Shown: piece after piece, positions 15,537 to 23,571 of the stretch
Position numbering within the stretch: position 1 is the stretch's first letter
Layout of the letters: the number at the start of each line of letters is the position of its first letter
Virus record (IMG/VR): IMGVR_UViG_3300049811_000549
Coordinates: 1 to 40,165 of that record
DNA length: 40,165 nt
Strand: one strand, 5' to 3'
DNA from: a virus
Program-made: the position numbers and the translations under genes
The notes under the pieces: model-generated
Told to the model about the DNA's origin: nothing
What the model saw: the letters and a program-made list of their open reading frames with translations, nothing else
The model's database searches: none

Positions 15537-15857
15537 TCACCTCAGGATGTAGTTGACGAAGCCCCGCACCGCCACCGCCCCGTTGACGTTCATCACCAGG
15601 GCCTGGCCGGCGGCGGTCTCGAAGTAGCCGTGCGGGCTGAACGACAGCCCCAGCCCGGGCGGCTCGTCGGTGCCCCGGAACCCGCCGAGGTCGACGATCT
15701 CCGTCGAGCCCGACTTGAACACGAGGTCCGTCTCCGCCGCCGGGTTGAGCACCAGCGCGCAGACCAGGATCCTCTTGCCCGCCACCGCCGCGACGACCGT
15801 CTGGTCGCCCGAGGTGGACGTGTCGACCTGCGCGAAGCGGACGGACGAGCCGAGCAT
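15537..15857 (-). CDS. Small beta-type virion protein
   Basis: This 106-aa protein is almost entirely beta in pattern (VRFAQVDTSTSGDQTVVAAV, KRILVCALVLNP, VNGAVAVRGFVNYILR). Similar small proteins occur among head-tail and decoration genes of GC-rich phages. It lies between a lectin-like protein and the tail terminator. The exact role is unknown. Confidence 0.55.
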   Translation of the reverse strand: MLGSSVRFAQVDTSTSGDQTVVAAVAGKRILVCALVLNPAAETDLVFKSGSTEIVDLGGFRGTDEPPGLGLSFSPHGYFETAAGQALVMNVNGAVAVRGFVNYILR

Positions 15858-15859
15858 GG

Positions 15860-16675
15860 TCAGGCCCCCAGGAAGCCGGAGAGGGAGAGCGGATCGCCCA
15901 GCAGGCCGGACCTCGCCCCCGGGCCGGAGGGCGGCGGCGGCGTCGCCGCCGCGTACACCGGCGCCGCGTCCGACCCGTAGGGCGGCGACACCGGGGCGTG
16001 CGCCCGCCAGCCGACCGTGCCCACGACCGTCGCGTGCGGGCCGCCCCGCACCATCTCGTTGACGTTGCCGGACGAGCCCAGCATCGGGTAGTGCAGCCGG
16101 GCCGAGAGCCGCCGGGGGCTCGCGCCGCGGGCCAGCGCCGACCACTCGCCGGCCGAGAGCGCCCGCAGCCAGAACCCCCACTCGGCCAGGCCGCCGTCGA
16201 GCTGCTCGGCCGGCACGCCGGCGCCCCAGGAGGCGCCCATCATGTCGTTCGAGGTCGGGGTGCCCGGGGTGTAGCTCGCCGCGCCGAACGCGACCGACCC
16301 CCCGTTCTCGGCCGCGCCGTTGACCCGCGGCGTGATGGTGCCCGCGGCGAAGTTGATCTCGGCCCCGACGTGGTGCCACTGGCCCGTGGCGAGCGCCGTC
16401 GTGCCGTTGCGGGTCTGGAGCGCGTCGGCCGGCGCGCTCCGGGCCAGCACCCGCAGCACGGCCGAGGTGCCGTCGTGCAGGCTGAGCGAGACCCCCGAGC
16501 TGCCCGCGTTGATGAACACCACGAACAGGCGGTTGTCGTTGGTCGCCGGGTTGATCGCGTCCGCCCAGACCCAGCCCGCGACGGAGACCACCGCGGCGCC
16601 GGACAGCACCGGGTTGATCGCGGCCACGCCGAAGCTGGCGTAGTTGGACGCGTTGCGGCTGAAGTCCCGTGCCAT
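15860..16675 (-). CDS. LamG/concanavalin-like virion protein
   Basis: The 271-aa protein has the marks of a LamG-type jelly roll in residues of about 1-200: VVSVAGWVWADAINP, DNRLFVVFINAG, then TGQWHHVGAEINFAAGTITP and DGGLAEWGFWLRALSAGEW. Such domains bind carbohydrates. The C-terminus is Pro/Gly-rich. Overlapped by one base with the preceding gene, it is placed among head-tail genes rather than at the fibre end, so it may decorate the virion surface. Confidence 0.75.
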   Translation of the reverse strand: MARDFSRNASNYASFGVAAINPVLSGAAVVSVAGWVWADAINPATNDNRLFVVFINAGSSGVSLSLHDGTSAVLRVLARSAPADALQTRNGTTALATGQWHHVGAEINFAAGTITPRVNGAAENGGSVAFGAASYTPGTPTSNDMMGASWGAGVPAEQLDGGLAEWGFWLRALSAGEWSALARGASPRRLSARLHYPMLGSSGNVNEMVRGGPHATVVGTVGWRAHAPVSPPYGSDAAPVYAAATPPPPSGPGARSGLLGDPLSLSGFLGA

Positions 16676-17181
16676 CAGGCGTCCGCGTACTGGAGCCGCA
16701 GGTCGAACAGGAACGCCGTCGCGGCCATCGTGTCGGCCGCGTCGGCGCCGTCGCGGAACAACGTGAACTGCACCGTGTCGCCCGCGGCCAGGTTGGCCGA
16801 GGTCAGGTCGATCGACCGCTCCAGCCGCCGCCAGGCCGCGCCCGGCGCCGCGTCGGTGCCGGTCACGCTCTCCTGCGTGCCCGCCTGGTCGAGCGACTCG
16901 GCGTCGTCGCCGCCGACGGCCCGGTAATCGAAGTCCCAGACGACGTTGCCGCTGGTGGCCGTGCTCGTCCACACGACCACCAGCTTGGCCGTGCCGGCGT
17001 AGTTCTGGGGCACCTCGAACGAGCCGTGCAGCCCGATGCGGGTCGAGGTGTCCGCGAACGCGAAGACGAGGTGGTCCCACACGTCGTTCGACGCCGACAC
17101 GTCGAGCGGCTGGAGGTAGACGTTGCCGGACGTGTCCGGCACCGTGGCGAACCCGAGGATCGGGAGCCGGTGCGTGGCCAT
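16675..17181 (-). CDS. Beta-sandwich virion protein
   Basis: This is a 168-aa protein with ILGFATVPDTSGNVYLQPLD, HLVFAFADTSTRIGLHGSFE and LVVVWTSTATSGNVVWDFDY, a strand-rich pattern like a carbohydrate-binding or jelly-roll module. Its TGATG overlap with the LamG-like gene suggests joint assembly. No named family is recognised. Confidence 0.6.
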   Translation of the reverse strand: MATHRLPILGFATVPDTSGNVYLQPLDVSASNDVWDHLVFAFADTSTRIGLHGSFEVPQNYAGTAKLVVVWTSTATSGNVVWDFDYRAVGGDDAESLDQAGTQESVTGTDAAPGAAWRRLERSIDLTSANLAAGDTVQFTLFRDGADAADTMAATAFLFDLRLQYADA

Positions 17182-17183
17182 GC

Positions 17184-17501
17184 TCAGCCCCTCGTGGTCC
17201 AGTCGTTGATCAACGCATTAACGACAAATTGCACGTCATTGTCGGTCGCGGACTCGGGGGCCGCCGCGATCGTGGCATTTTCGAGCACCTGGACGAGCAC
17301 GCGGTCCGCGAACTCCTCGAGGCCCCGCACGCCGCCGGACCTGATCCGCTGCGCCCACAGCAGCCGGGCCGCGTGGTTGGCGGTGCCGGCCGACTCGTTC
17401 ACGATGTCCTGCGCGGCCTTGGCGGTGGCCGCCATGACCTGTCGGTACAGGTTGCCCGACTTGTTGCGGGCCGCGTCGATCCGGTCGGTGTACGCGCTCA
17501 C
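17184..17501 (-). CDS. Helical hypothetical protein in the head-tail module
   Basis: The 105-aa protein is mostly helical (RIDAARNKSGNLYRQVMAAT, LEEFADRVLVQVLENATIAA), GTG at 17501. It lies between the gp10-like completion protein and the virion surface proteins, where small head-tail accessory proteins are common. The family is unknown. Confidence 0.6.
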   Translation of the reverse strand: MSAYTDRIDAARNKSGNLYRQVMAATAKAAQDIVNESAGTANHAARLLWAQRIRSGGVRGLEEFADRVLVQVLENATIAAAPESATDNDVQFVVNALINDWTTRG

Positions 17502-17518
17502 TGCGAGGCCCCTCCCCG

Positions 17519-17965
17519 TCAGATGCCCGGCGGTCTTCGTGCCAGGATCGCCCTCACCCGCGAGAGCGACTCGTTCAGCGCCCGCCTCAGCCACGGGCGG
17601 GCCGCCATGTTCTGGGTGCCCAGCTCGAGCCAGCGGCCGTACTTCACGTTCGTCCCGACCCGCGCCGCCAGCCGGCCCTCGTCGGCCTCGCTGGCGACCG
17701 ACGCCCGCAGCCGGCCGAACTGCTTGCGGGGCGGCTCGCCGGGGTCGGAGACCACGGCGCCGTAGACGGTGCCCTTCTTGCCGACCTTGAACTTGAAGCC
17801 GCCGTAGCGGTATTCCATCTTCCGGATCGCCTTCGCCGTGCCCGGCACGCTCACGAGCACCTTGGCCCGGTTCTTGACGACGATCGCCGCGGCCTTGAGG
17901 TTGCGCAGGAACGCCGCCCGGATCAGCCGCTTCGCCTGCTCGCCGTCCCACTTCCTGACGGCCAC
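17519..17965 (-). CDS. HK97 gp10-like head-tail completion protein
   Basis: The 148-aa protein shows the pattern of HK97 gp10-type tail completion proteins: an N-terminal helix KRLIRAAFLRNLKAAAIVVK (rich in Lys/Arg), beta strands KFKVGKKGTVYGAVVSD, then the conserved RVGTNVKYGRWLELGTQNM near residues 102-120 and a C-terminal RPWLRRALNE helix. It joins the connector region to the tail. The start is GTG at 17965. Confidence 0.8.
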   Translation of the reverse strand: MAVRKWDGEQAKRLIRAAFLRNLKAAAIVVKNRAKVLVSVPGTAKAIRKMEYRYGGFKFKVGKKGTVYGAVVSDPGEPPRKQFGRLRASVASEADEGRLAARVGTNVKYGRWLELGTQNMAARPWLRRALNESLSRVRAILARRPPGI

Positions 17966-17968
17966 GGC

Positions 17969-18301
17969 TCAGTCGGCCCTCGTCGCGTAGATCGTCCACA
18001 TCGCCCCGCGGCCCGCCTCGTCGACGGCCGGGGCGGCGACGGCCAGCGCCGTGCCGTCCGGCAGCTCGACCAGGTCGCCCGCCCGGACGTCCGGGTCCGA
18101 CGGGAAGTGGACCTGGTAGGCCAGCCGCCCGGTGTCCCGCAGGTGCTCCGGCGTCCGCTCGGCCGAGAGCGGCTGGGCGCTGGCCCGCAGCGTGGCCGCC
18201 GACGCCGCGGCCGGCGTGCGGCCGCCCGCCGCGTCGGCGTTCCACGACCGCCGCCGCACGACCACGTCCAGGTTGAAGAGCCGGGGTCCCGGCGGCCTCA
18301 C
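17969..18301 (-). CDS. Head-tail joining (stopper-type) protein
   Basis: The 110-aa protein starts with GTG at 18301, overlapping the connector gene by four bases (GTGA); there is no ATG in the frame. The second half reads GRLAYQVHFPSDPDVRAGDL then VELPDGTALAVAAPAVDEAG, a small beta-barrel pattern like SPP1 gp16/HK97-type stoppers. Position between connector and gp10-like gene agrees. Confidence 0.7.
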   Translation of the reverse strand: MRPPGPRLFNLDVVVRRRSWNADAAGGRTPAAASAATLRASAQPLSAERTPEHLRDTGRLAYQVHFPSDPDVRAGDLVELPDGTALAVAAPAVDEAGRGAMWTIYATRAD

Positions 18302-19218
18302 GCCCGCAGGTCCCGGTAGGGGGCGACCATCCGCAGCACGCTCTCGGGCAGCCGCACGCCCTTCTCGCGGAAGTCGTAGCTGTAGCTGTACTGCCCGGCC
18401 GACTCGGCCGAGACCGTCGGGTCGAGCGCCAGGCCCACCAGCGCCGCCTTCACCGCCTCGACGCAGGCGTCCTGCAGCCCGGCCGGGATGGCCTGGTACC
18501 CGGCGTTGTAGGAGACCCGCACCTCGGCCCTCGACGCGCGGCCCGCCGGCAGCCCGTCGAAGTAGGGGTCGTGCACGCCCGCCCGGGGGGAGACCAGCAG
18601 CACGCCCGCGCCCCGGTCGAGCGTGTAGTCGGCCGCGCCGAGGTCCTCGGCGAAGACGTCGAGCGTGGCCCCGGCCCCGAGGGCCCCCTGCGCCGCCTCG
18701 CCCCCGGCCAGGTCGGAGCTCGCCCAGAGGGCGTAGCCGCTCTCCACCTCGGCCGACCACCCGCCGCCGAGCGCCACGACCGCCGCCGCCAGCTCGGCCA
18801 GCGTCGGGTAGGTGGCGAACAGGAGCGTGGACGAGGCGGAGACCGCCGAGGCCGCCCGCGTCAGCAGCAGCCCGGTGGGCGTCAGGCCCGTCTCCAGGTC
18901 GGCCGTCGCGCCGTAGCTGAAGGCCACGGTGGCCCGCTGGTTCAGCCCGGACCCGTTGCGGATCGCCAGCGCGCCCCGGCGGCCCGAGGCGACCCGGGCC
19001 ACCGAGTTGACCGGGTAGTGGCCGAGCAGCGCGGTCCCGTCCCAGCCCGGCAGCAGCACCTCGTCGCGGTCGGCCCGCGCGAACGACCGCCGGCAGTGCC
19101 GCTCGATCGCCTCGCTCGCCGACGAGATCGCCGCCGGCAGCGCCGCCAGCTGGGCCGCCGAGAGGCCCAGCGGCGCCAGCTGCTGCTCCGCGTACACCTG
19201 GGTGATCAGGTCGGCCAC
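18298..19218 (-). CDS. Head-tail connector (adaptor) protein
   Basis: This 306-aa protein begins with a helical adaptor region (LPAAISSASEAIERHCRRSF, 28-47) typical of HK97 gp6/SPP1 gp15-type connectors: a short set of helices beginning near I-x-x-AS-x-x-IE-x-x-CxR. A long beta-rich insert follows, then a C-terminal helix QDACVEAVKAALVGLALDP. At 306 residues it is two to three times the usual adaptor length because of the middle insert. Confidence 0.7.
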   Translation of the reverse strand: MADLITQVYAEQQLAPLGLSAAQLAALPAAISSASEAIERHCRRSFARADRDEVLLPGWDGTALLGHYPVNSVARVASGRRGALAIRNGSGLNQRATVAFSYGATADLETGLTPTGLLLTRAASAVSASSTLLFATYPTLAELAAAVVALGGGWSAEVESGYALWASSDLAGGEAAQGALGAGATLDVFAEDLGAADYTLDRGAGVLLVSPRAGVHDPYFDGLPAGRASRAEVRVSYNAGYQAIPAGLQDACVEAVKAALVGLALDPTVSAESAGQYSYSYDFREKGVRLPESVLRMVAPYRDLRA

Positions 19219-19221
19219 CGG

Positions 19222-19977
19222 TCAGGCCTCGTACACCTGGAGGACCCGGTAGGGCTTGAGGTGCATGATCGGGTCGTTCGTCCCGCCCGACTGGCACACG
19301 AAGCTCGGGTAGAGCGCCACGATCGGCACGTTGGCCGTCGCCACCGCCGTGCCCGTCGCCACGCCGTTGACGTACTGGGTGATCGAGGACACGCCGTCGA
19401 CCACGAACCCGAGGCGGACGTAGGTGTCCTCGGCGATCGTGACGGCCGCCTGGGTCGCGCCCGCCCCGGCCTTCTCGGCCGTGAACAGCAGCACCCCGTC
19501 GTCCGTCACGCACTGCCAGCCGATGTGGTTCGCGCTGCTGTTGGCCGAGCTGGCGATCAGCGTCGTGTCCAGCTCCGACAGGCCGACGAAGATCTCGGCC
19601 TTGTCGAAGGTATCGACGATCTTGAACTCGAACTCCGCCCAGATCTTCGACCCCGCCGCCGGGACGATGGCGGCCTTGGCCCGCTGCAGCGTGGCCCCCT
19701 GGGTGGCGGTCGTGCTGTTGGAGTCCAGCTCCAGCACGCTCGAGCGGGCCGTCGAGATCGCGGCCGCGCCCGTGGTCGCCTGGGTCAGCACGTAGTCGCC
19801 GGTCGTCGCCGCGGCGTTGTAGCTGATCCAGCGCTCGTGCACGTCCACGAAGCCGCAGGGGTTCTGCTCCAGGGCCAGCAGCGGGGCCGACTCCCAGAGG
19901 GACCGCCCCTTGCGCGGCGAGTAGTCGGTGTCGCGGTAGGCCCGGTTGCGGCCCCGGTAGAAGACCTCTGTCGCCAT
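19222..19977 (-). CDS. Jelly-roll-like virion protein near the capsid gene
   Basis: The 251-aa protein has a basic N-terminus (YRGRNRAYRDTDYSPRKGRS) and a beta-rich body (SKIWAEFEFKIVDTFDKAEI, TYVRLGFVVDGVSSITQYVN) resembling concanavalin-like surface domains. Lying between capsid/decoration and connector genes, it is probably a head fibre or decoration protein. No family is recognised with certainty. Confidence 0.6.
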   Translation of the reverse strand: MATEVFYRGRNRAYRDTDYSPRKGRSLWESAPLLALEQNPCGFVDVHERWISYNAAATTGDYVLTQATTGAAAISTARSSVLELDSNSTTATQGATLQRAKAAIVPAAGSKIWAEFEFKIVDTFDKAEIFVGLSELDTTLIASSANSSANHIGWQCVTDDGVLLFTAEKAGAGATQAAVTIAEDTYVRLGFVVDGVSSITQYVNGVATGTAVATANVPIVALYPSFVCQSGGTNDPIMHLKPYRVLQVYEA

Positions 19978-20027
19978 GGCTGGCGCTCTCCTTCTTCAGG
20001 ATCCGAGAGGGAGGTGTCGGGACGGGG

Positions 20028-20480
20028 TCAGTTGATCTTCTGGACGATCTCGTCGACCGAGCTCAGGTCGAAGTCGCTCGCCGGCTTGTACCGCAGCCGG
20101 CCCTGCAGCGCGATCGCGCCGCAGTCGCTCGTCGCCGTGCCCACGGTCATCACGCCCTTGATGTGCGTGTAGCCGAGGCCCAGGTTCTCGATGTACTCGT
20201 TGCTGATCTCCAGGACCACCTGCTTGTCGCTGTCGCTGCCGGCCTGGGTCAGCTGGGTGATCGAGGCGCCGCTGATGTCGGCGTAGCTGCCGCCGCTGGA
20301 CGTCGCGCCCTGGACCTTGAAGTCCAGCGTGGCCGAGCTGCCCAGGTCGCCGGCCATGACGACGAAGACGACCCGGCGGCCGTTCTCCAGGGCGATCACG
20401 TCGGTCTCGTAGCTGTTGGCGGCGTAGGCGTCGGGGTCGATCGTGCCGACGATCGCCAGCTCTTCGCTCAGGCTGTTCAC
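20028..20480 (-). CDS. Putative head decoration / capsid accessory protein
   Basis: The 150-aa beta-type protein (ELAIVGTIDPDAYAANSYET, RRVVFVVMAGDLGSSATLDF, YRKPA-like end) lies directly downstream of the major capsid gene, where siphophages encode decoration proteins. The start is GTG at 20480. A strong hairpin (20519-20541) separates it from the capsid gene, which could tune the ratio of the two products. Confidence 0.6.
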   Translation of the reverse strand: MNSLSEELAIVGTIDPDAYAANSYETDVIALENGRRVVFVVMAGDLGSSATLDFKVQGATSSGGSYADISGASITQLTQAGSDSDKQVVLEISNEYIENLGLGYTHIKGVMTVGTATSDCGAIALQGRLRYKPASDFDLSSVDEIVQKIN

Positions 20481-20518
20481 GGTCTCTGTCTCCGGACACT
20501 CGGGGGGCCGGGCGACTC

Positions 20519-20541
20519 GGGGGCGGGACGGTCCCGCCCCC
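20519..20541 (-). terminator. Strong hairpin after the major capsid gene
   Basis: GGGGGCGGGAC (20519-20529) and GTCCCGCCCCC (20531-20541) are perfect 11-base inverted repeats around one base. In the RNA the stem would close with a small loop. There is no U-run, so it is either a partial terminator or an mRNA-stabilising 3' end that favours capsid message. Confidence 0.55.
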
Positions 20542-20578
20542 GCTCGCGTCCGGGTTGGTCAGGTCAGGTCAGGTCAGC

Positions 20579-21919
20579 TCAGCTCAGCTGCACGAAGCCG
20601 CTCATGGCCGTGTTCGACCCGTCGGCCAGCTTGTACGTCCCCTTCAGCCACGGCTGGCCGTCGTTCCGGATCTTGGCCCGGTAGGCGACCATGTCGGTGC
20701 TGAAGAGGAAGTCCTCGCTGACGCCGATCTCGACGCCCTGGCGGAGGCCTTCCAGGTACAGCCCGGGGACGACCAGGTTCAGGTCGCCGGCCGTGCCGAG
20801 CGCCGGAATCTTTTCGGTGAACCGGACGGGGCGACCCATCAGGGTCGGCGGCAGCTCGCCCGCCGCGCCCGACTGTCCGTTGATCCAGATCGCGTTGCCC
20901 GCGTCGTCCTTGAGCGAGGCCAGCTGCGGCAGCGCCGTCGGCGCCGCGAGCCACACCGACTGCATCATGTAGGCCGGCAGGACCTTCGAGAGCATGGTCA
21001 GCACGTCGTAGTAGCTGATCCCGCCCGTCGACTCGCGGGCCACCTGGATCAGCGCCGGGCACTCGAAGAAGCCCAGCGGGCCGCCGCCGCCGGCGCCCCG
21101 GATGAAGTCGTAGTCCCGCCGCCAGCCCAGGGCGCCGCGGATCAGGCTCATGAAGTCGGCCTCGGCCCCGGGGGCGTCGGCCAGCAGGTCGCGGGTCGCC
21201 TCGGTGTAGGCGATCAGGTCGGTGGCCTGCAGCTCGACCTCGTCGAAGCTGGCCTCGGACGCCGTCCGGGCCGCCTTCTCGCTCTTGCGGTACGTCCGGA
21301 TCCCGCCGTGCGCGGCCGAGGCCCCGCTCGCCGGGTTCGACGTCTGCCGCAGCGCCGGGTACTTCTTGACCGGCGAGCCCATCGGCACCGTCCGCACGCC
21401 CGCCGCGAAGACGTCGGACTCGGGGTCGAGCTTCAGCAGCTCCGCGCCGTACTCCTCGCCCACCAGGAAGCCTCCGGTCGCGCCGGCCGCCCCCTCGTGC
21501 GCCCGGATGATCTCGCCGTTGCGGTCGACCGGGGTCGCCCTGTACACCTTCACCAGGCGGTCGAACGACTCCTGGTCGCCCCGCTTCTGGAAGCGGGTGA
21601 TGTGCAGGACCTGGTCGTGGAACGACTTCGTCTTGTCCGCCTCGCTCTCGCCCGGGTCGACCCGGACGATCGAGCCCGAGGCCTTCTTCAGGTCCTCGGC
21701 GACCGTCTTGAAGCCCTTGGCCACCTCGTCGGTGACGGCCTTCATCTGGTCCTGGAACTCCTTGAGGGCGGTCGCCAGGAGCGCCCGCTGGGGCTCCTCC
21801 GACGCCTCGGCGTAGCCGGCGGCGATGTAGGCGTCGCCGATCGACTTCTCGACCTCGACCAGGTCGCCGGCCCTGTGGCCGCCGTAGTCCTTGGTCAGCT
21901 TGATCCAGATCTTGCCCAC
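20579..21919 (-). CDS. HK97-fold major capsid protein with N-terminal delta-like domain
   Basis: This 446-aa protein forms the head shell. Residues of about 45-95 are a charged helical scaffold-like segment (KEFQDQMKAVTDEVAKGFKT), expected to be removed by the prohead protease. The HK97 fold follows: GGFLVGEEYGAELLKL, SFDEVELQATDLIAYTEATR, RDLLADAP, LIRGALGWRRDYDFIRGAGG and PALIQVAREST, then the P-domain segment NLVVPGLYLEGLRQGVEIGV. The start is GTG at 21919 after an AGGA; the frame stays open upstream to 21988 without a ribosome site. The stop lies in a TGACC/TGAGC pentamer repeat that gives stops in all frames. Confidence 0.9.
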   Translation of the reverse strand: MGKIWIKLTKDYGGHRAGDLVEVEKSIGDAYIAAGYAEASEEPQRALLATALKEFQDQMKAVTDEVAKGFKTVAEDLKKASGSIVRVDPGESEADKTKSFHDQVLHITRFQKRGDQESFDRLVKVYRATPVDRNGEIIRAHEGAAGATGGFLVGEEYGAELLKLDPESDVFAAGVRTVPMGSPVKKYPALRQTSNPASGASAAHGGIRTYRKSEKAARTASEASFDEVELQATDLIAYTEATRDLLADAPGAEADFMSLIRGALGWRRDYDFIRGAGGGGPLGFFECPALIQVARESTGGISYYDVLTMLSKVLPAYMMQSVWLAAPTALPQLASLKDDAGNAIWINGQSGAAGELPPTLMGRPVRFTEKIPALGTAGDLNLVVPGLYLEGLRQGVEIGVSEDFLFSTDMVAYRAKIRNDGQPWLKGTYKLADGSNTAMSGFVQLS

Positions 21920-22039
21920 GGGTTGAGTCCTCGCTCGTCGTCGTGTGGGGCTCAACCGGCACGCCCCCGGCCCGCCGCGGCTGCACACCTCGAGGGCGGC
22001 CCCACCGCTCCGGCGCCTGGCGGCCCGATCAGCTTCGAT

Positions 22040-22309
22040 CTATCCCTCGGCCCGACCGTCGGGCCGCATGGCTCGCTTGTGTCGCCACTGGTTGCAGTCG
22101 CCCCGGACCTCCGTGTTCCAGGACGCCCAGCTCCAGACGTGCCCGAACACGAAGTGGCACGCCCGGCACAGGGTCAGCAGGTTGTCCGGGTCCAGCTCGC
22201 GGCCCGGCCGCACGTGGACCGGCTCGACGTGGTGGACCTCCAGGCCCCGCCGCGTCCCGCAGGCCTGGCACTCGGGCTGCCGGGCCAGGTGCGCGGCGCG
22301 GGCGGCCCT
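22040..22309 (-). CDS. HNH endonuclease domain without a standard start codon
   Basis: The open frame encodes an HNH nuclease: ECQACG, LEVHHVEPVHV with the catalytic His pair, DNLLTLCRACHFVFGH with Asn and the second Cys pair. It ends at TAG 22042-22040. No ATG, GTG or TTG lies between the upstream TGA (22312-22310) and the catalytic core; the first likely start is CTG at 22288 (82 aa). The frame is the same as that of the preceding small membrane protein, so stop readthrough would fuse the two. HNH nucleases normally help terminase in packaging, but those genes are usually next to terL, not the capsid gene. Confidence 0.65.
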   Translation of the reverse strand, partial: RAARAAHLARQPECQACGTRRGLEVHHVEPVHVRPGRELDPDNLLTLCRACHFVFGHVWSWASWNTEVRGDCNQWRHKRAMRPDGRAEG

Positions 22310-22522
22310 TCAGAGGGGCGAGCGGCCCCCGCGGATCCGCGGGTCGTCGTCCGCCGCGTTCTTGCCGACGTAGAAGAGGGCGATGCCCTGCCCGATCAGG
22401 CCGCCGATCGCGCCCAGCGCGGTCAGCAGCGACTCGTCCAGGGTCACGCCGAGGGCCACGGCCGCGGCGCCGGTGATGGCGCTGACGCCGCCGAGGACGC
22501 CGCCGATCGTCGTCTTGCTCAC
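22310..22522 (-). CDS. Small Gly-rich two-helix membrane protein (holin candidate)
   Basis: The 70-aa protein has two hydrophobic Gly/Ala-rich helices (TTIGGVLGGVSAITGAAAVA and LTALGAIGGLIGQGIALFYV) and a charged tail (KNAADDDPRIRGG). Size, two helices and polar C-terminus suit a class II holin. The start is GTG, overlapping the previous gene by four bases. No endolysin-like gene is directly adjacent, so holin is only a suggestion. Confidence 0.6.
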   Translation of the reverse strand: MSKTTIGGVLGGVSAITGAAAVALGVTLDESLLTALGAIGGLIGQGIALFYVGKNAADDDPRIRGGRSPL

Positions 22523-22995
22523 TGGTCGCTCTCCGATGGTGCCGGGGCGTCCTGCCCGTGGCAGCGGGCCTTGCCGTCCTTGCCGCCGAACGGGCAGGCC
22601 ACCCGGTCGACCCGCTCGACCAGCTCGGCCAGCCGCTCGTGCAGGTCCTCGCGGTCGTCCGCCGACCGGTCGGTGCGGGTGGCCAGCACGTCCAGCCGCC
22701 GCACGATCTCGTCGCGGGCCTCGGCCGCCCGCCGCTCCTCGTCCTCCCGCCGCCGCGCCCGCGCCCGCTGGTACAGCAGGATCGCCGTCGAGCCGAGCGT
22801 GATCAGGGCCGTGTTGAAGACCTGGATCCACTCGTTGACCGCCTCGGGCGACGGCGCCGCGAAGGCCACCAGCACCGGCCCGCCGGCCAGCAGCCGGCCG
22901 AGCCACAGGCCCAGCTGGTTCAGGCCGGCGACGGCGAAGCCCAGCAGGGCCAGCCAGCCGAGCGGCGGGGTGTGGTCGTGCGGGGTCGGGATCAC
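22519..22995 (-). CDS. Membrane protein with coiled coil and Cys/His end
   Basis: This is a 158-aa protein with two hydrophobic helices (LGWLALLGFAVAGLNQLGLW and NTALITLGSTAILLYQRA), a long charged coiled coil (ARARRREDEERRAAEARDEI onward to ELVERVD) and a CPFG...CH ending. The topology resembles an i-spanin or a membrane-anchored coiled-coil protein. It sits in the accessory block between protease and capsid, coupled to its neighbours. Confidence 0.6.
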   Translation of the reverse strand: MIPTPHDHTPPLGWLALLGFAVAGLNQLGLWLGRLLAGGPVLVAFAAPSPEAVNEWIQVFNTALITLGSTAILLYQRARARRREDEERRAAEARDEIVRRLDVLATRTDRSADDREDLHERLAELVERVDRVACPFGGKDGKARCHGQDAPAPSESDQ

Positions 22996-23002
22996 GGCCG
23001 GG

Positions 23003-23149
23003 TCACTCCGTCTCGAGCCAGAACAGGGCGGCGAAGCCGGCGATCAGCGCGACCGCCAGCCACTTCCACAGCGCGTCCAGGCCCCGCGCCGGCTCGCGGC
23101 CGACCAGCGCCGCGAGGCAGAGCAGCGCCGCCGGCACGCCCCAGCGCAT
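23003..23149 (-). CDS. Very small membrane protein
   Basis: A 48-aa protein with two hydrophobic stretches (VPAALLCLAALVG and LWKWLAVALIAGFAALFWLE). ATG at 23149 overlaps the previous stop by one base (TGATG), which supports translation despite its size. It may be a holin or antiholin; not established. Confidence 0.55.
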   Translation of the reverse strand: MRWGVPAALLCLAALVGREPARGLDALWKWLAVALIAGFAALFWLETE

Positions 23150-23571
23150 CACTCGCCGACCAGCTCGACCGACGGCTGGCCGGGCCGGGCCGGGGGGATC
23201 GTGTCCGCCGCCGCGAACGAGAGCAGGTCCGACGGCTCCGAGCGGTTGCCCGCGTCGTCCACCTGGACCTCGGACACCGTGACGACCGACCCCTCGGGCG
23301 CCTCGAACTCGGCCGACTGGCCGGGCTGGATCGCCAGCGGCGTGGCCGCGACGCCGCCGATCGTCAGGCTGACCTCGTGCACGACGACGTCGGGGGCGGT
23401 GGGGGGCGCGGGCGTGACCCTGTAACGCATGAGCGGTCCTCGATTGGGGATCTGCCGGACCGAAGGCCGGCGGGGGCGCGGGGGCGGGGTGTGGGCCAGG
23501 ACCCGGCGGGCCACGTAGCGCCACCAGGCGGCGGAGAGATCGGACACGAGGGCCTGCAGGTCGCCCGACAT
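23149..23571 (-). CDS. Ig-like-domain hypothetical protein
   Basis: The 140-aa frame has a short basic helical N-terminus (DLQALVSDLSAAWWRYVARR), a Pro-rich linker and a C-terminal domain from the in-frame Met at 23430 with an immunoglobulin-like strand pattern (VVVHEVSLTIGGVAATPLAI, VVTVSEVQVDDAGNRSEPSD). The shorter form from 23430 is also possible. Small Ig-like proteins often decorate phage virions. Confidence 0.6.
   Translation of the reverse strand: MSGDLQALVSDLSAAWWRYVARRVLAHTPPPRPRRPSVRQIPNRGPLMRYRVTPAPPTAPDVVVHEVSLTIGGVAATPLAIQPGQSAEFEAPEGSVVTVSEVQVDDAGNRSEPSDLLSFAAADTIPPARPGQPSVELVGE

Noticed and set aside
22029-22271. 80-codon frame starting at 22271 over the HNH region
   Set aside because: It is Gly/Pro/Arg-rich without motif, while the neighbouring frame encodes a clear HNH core.
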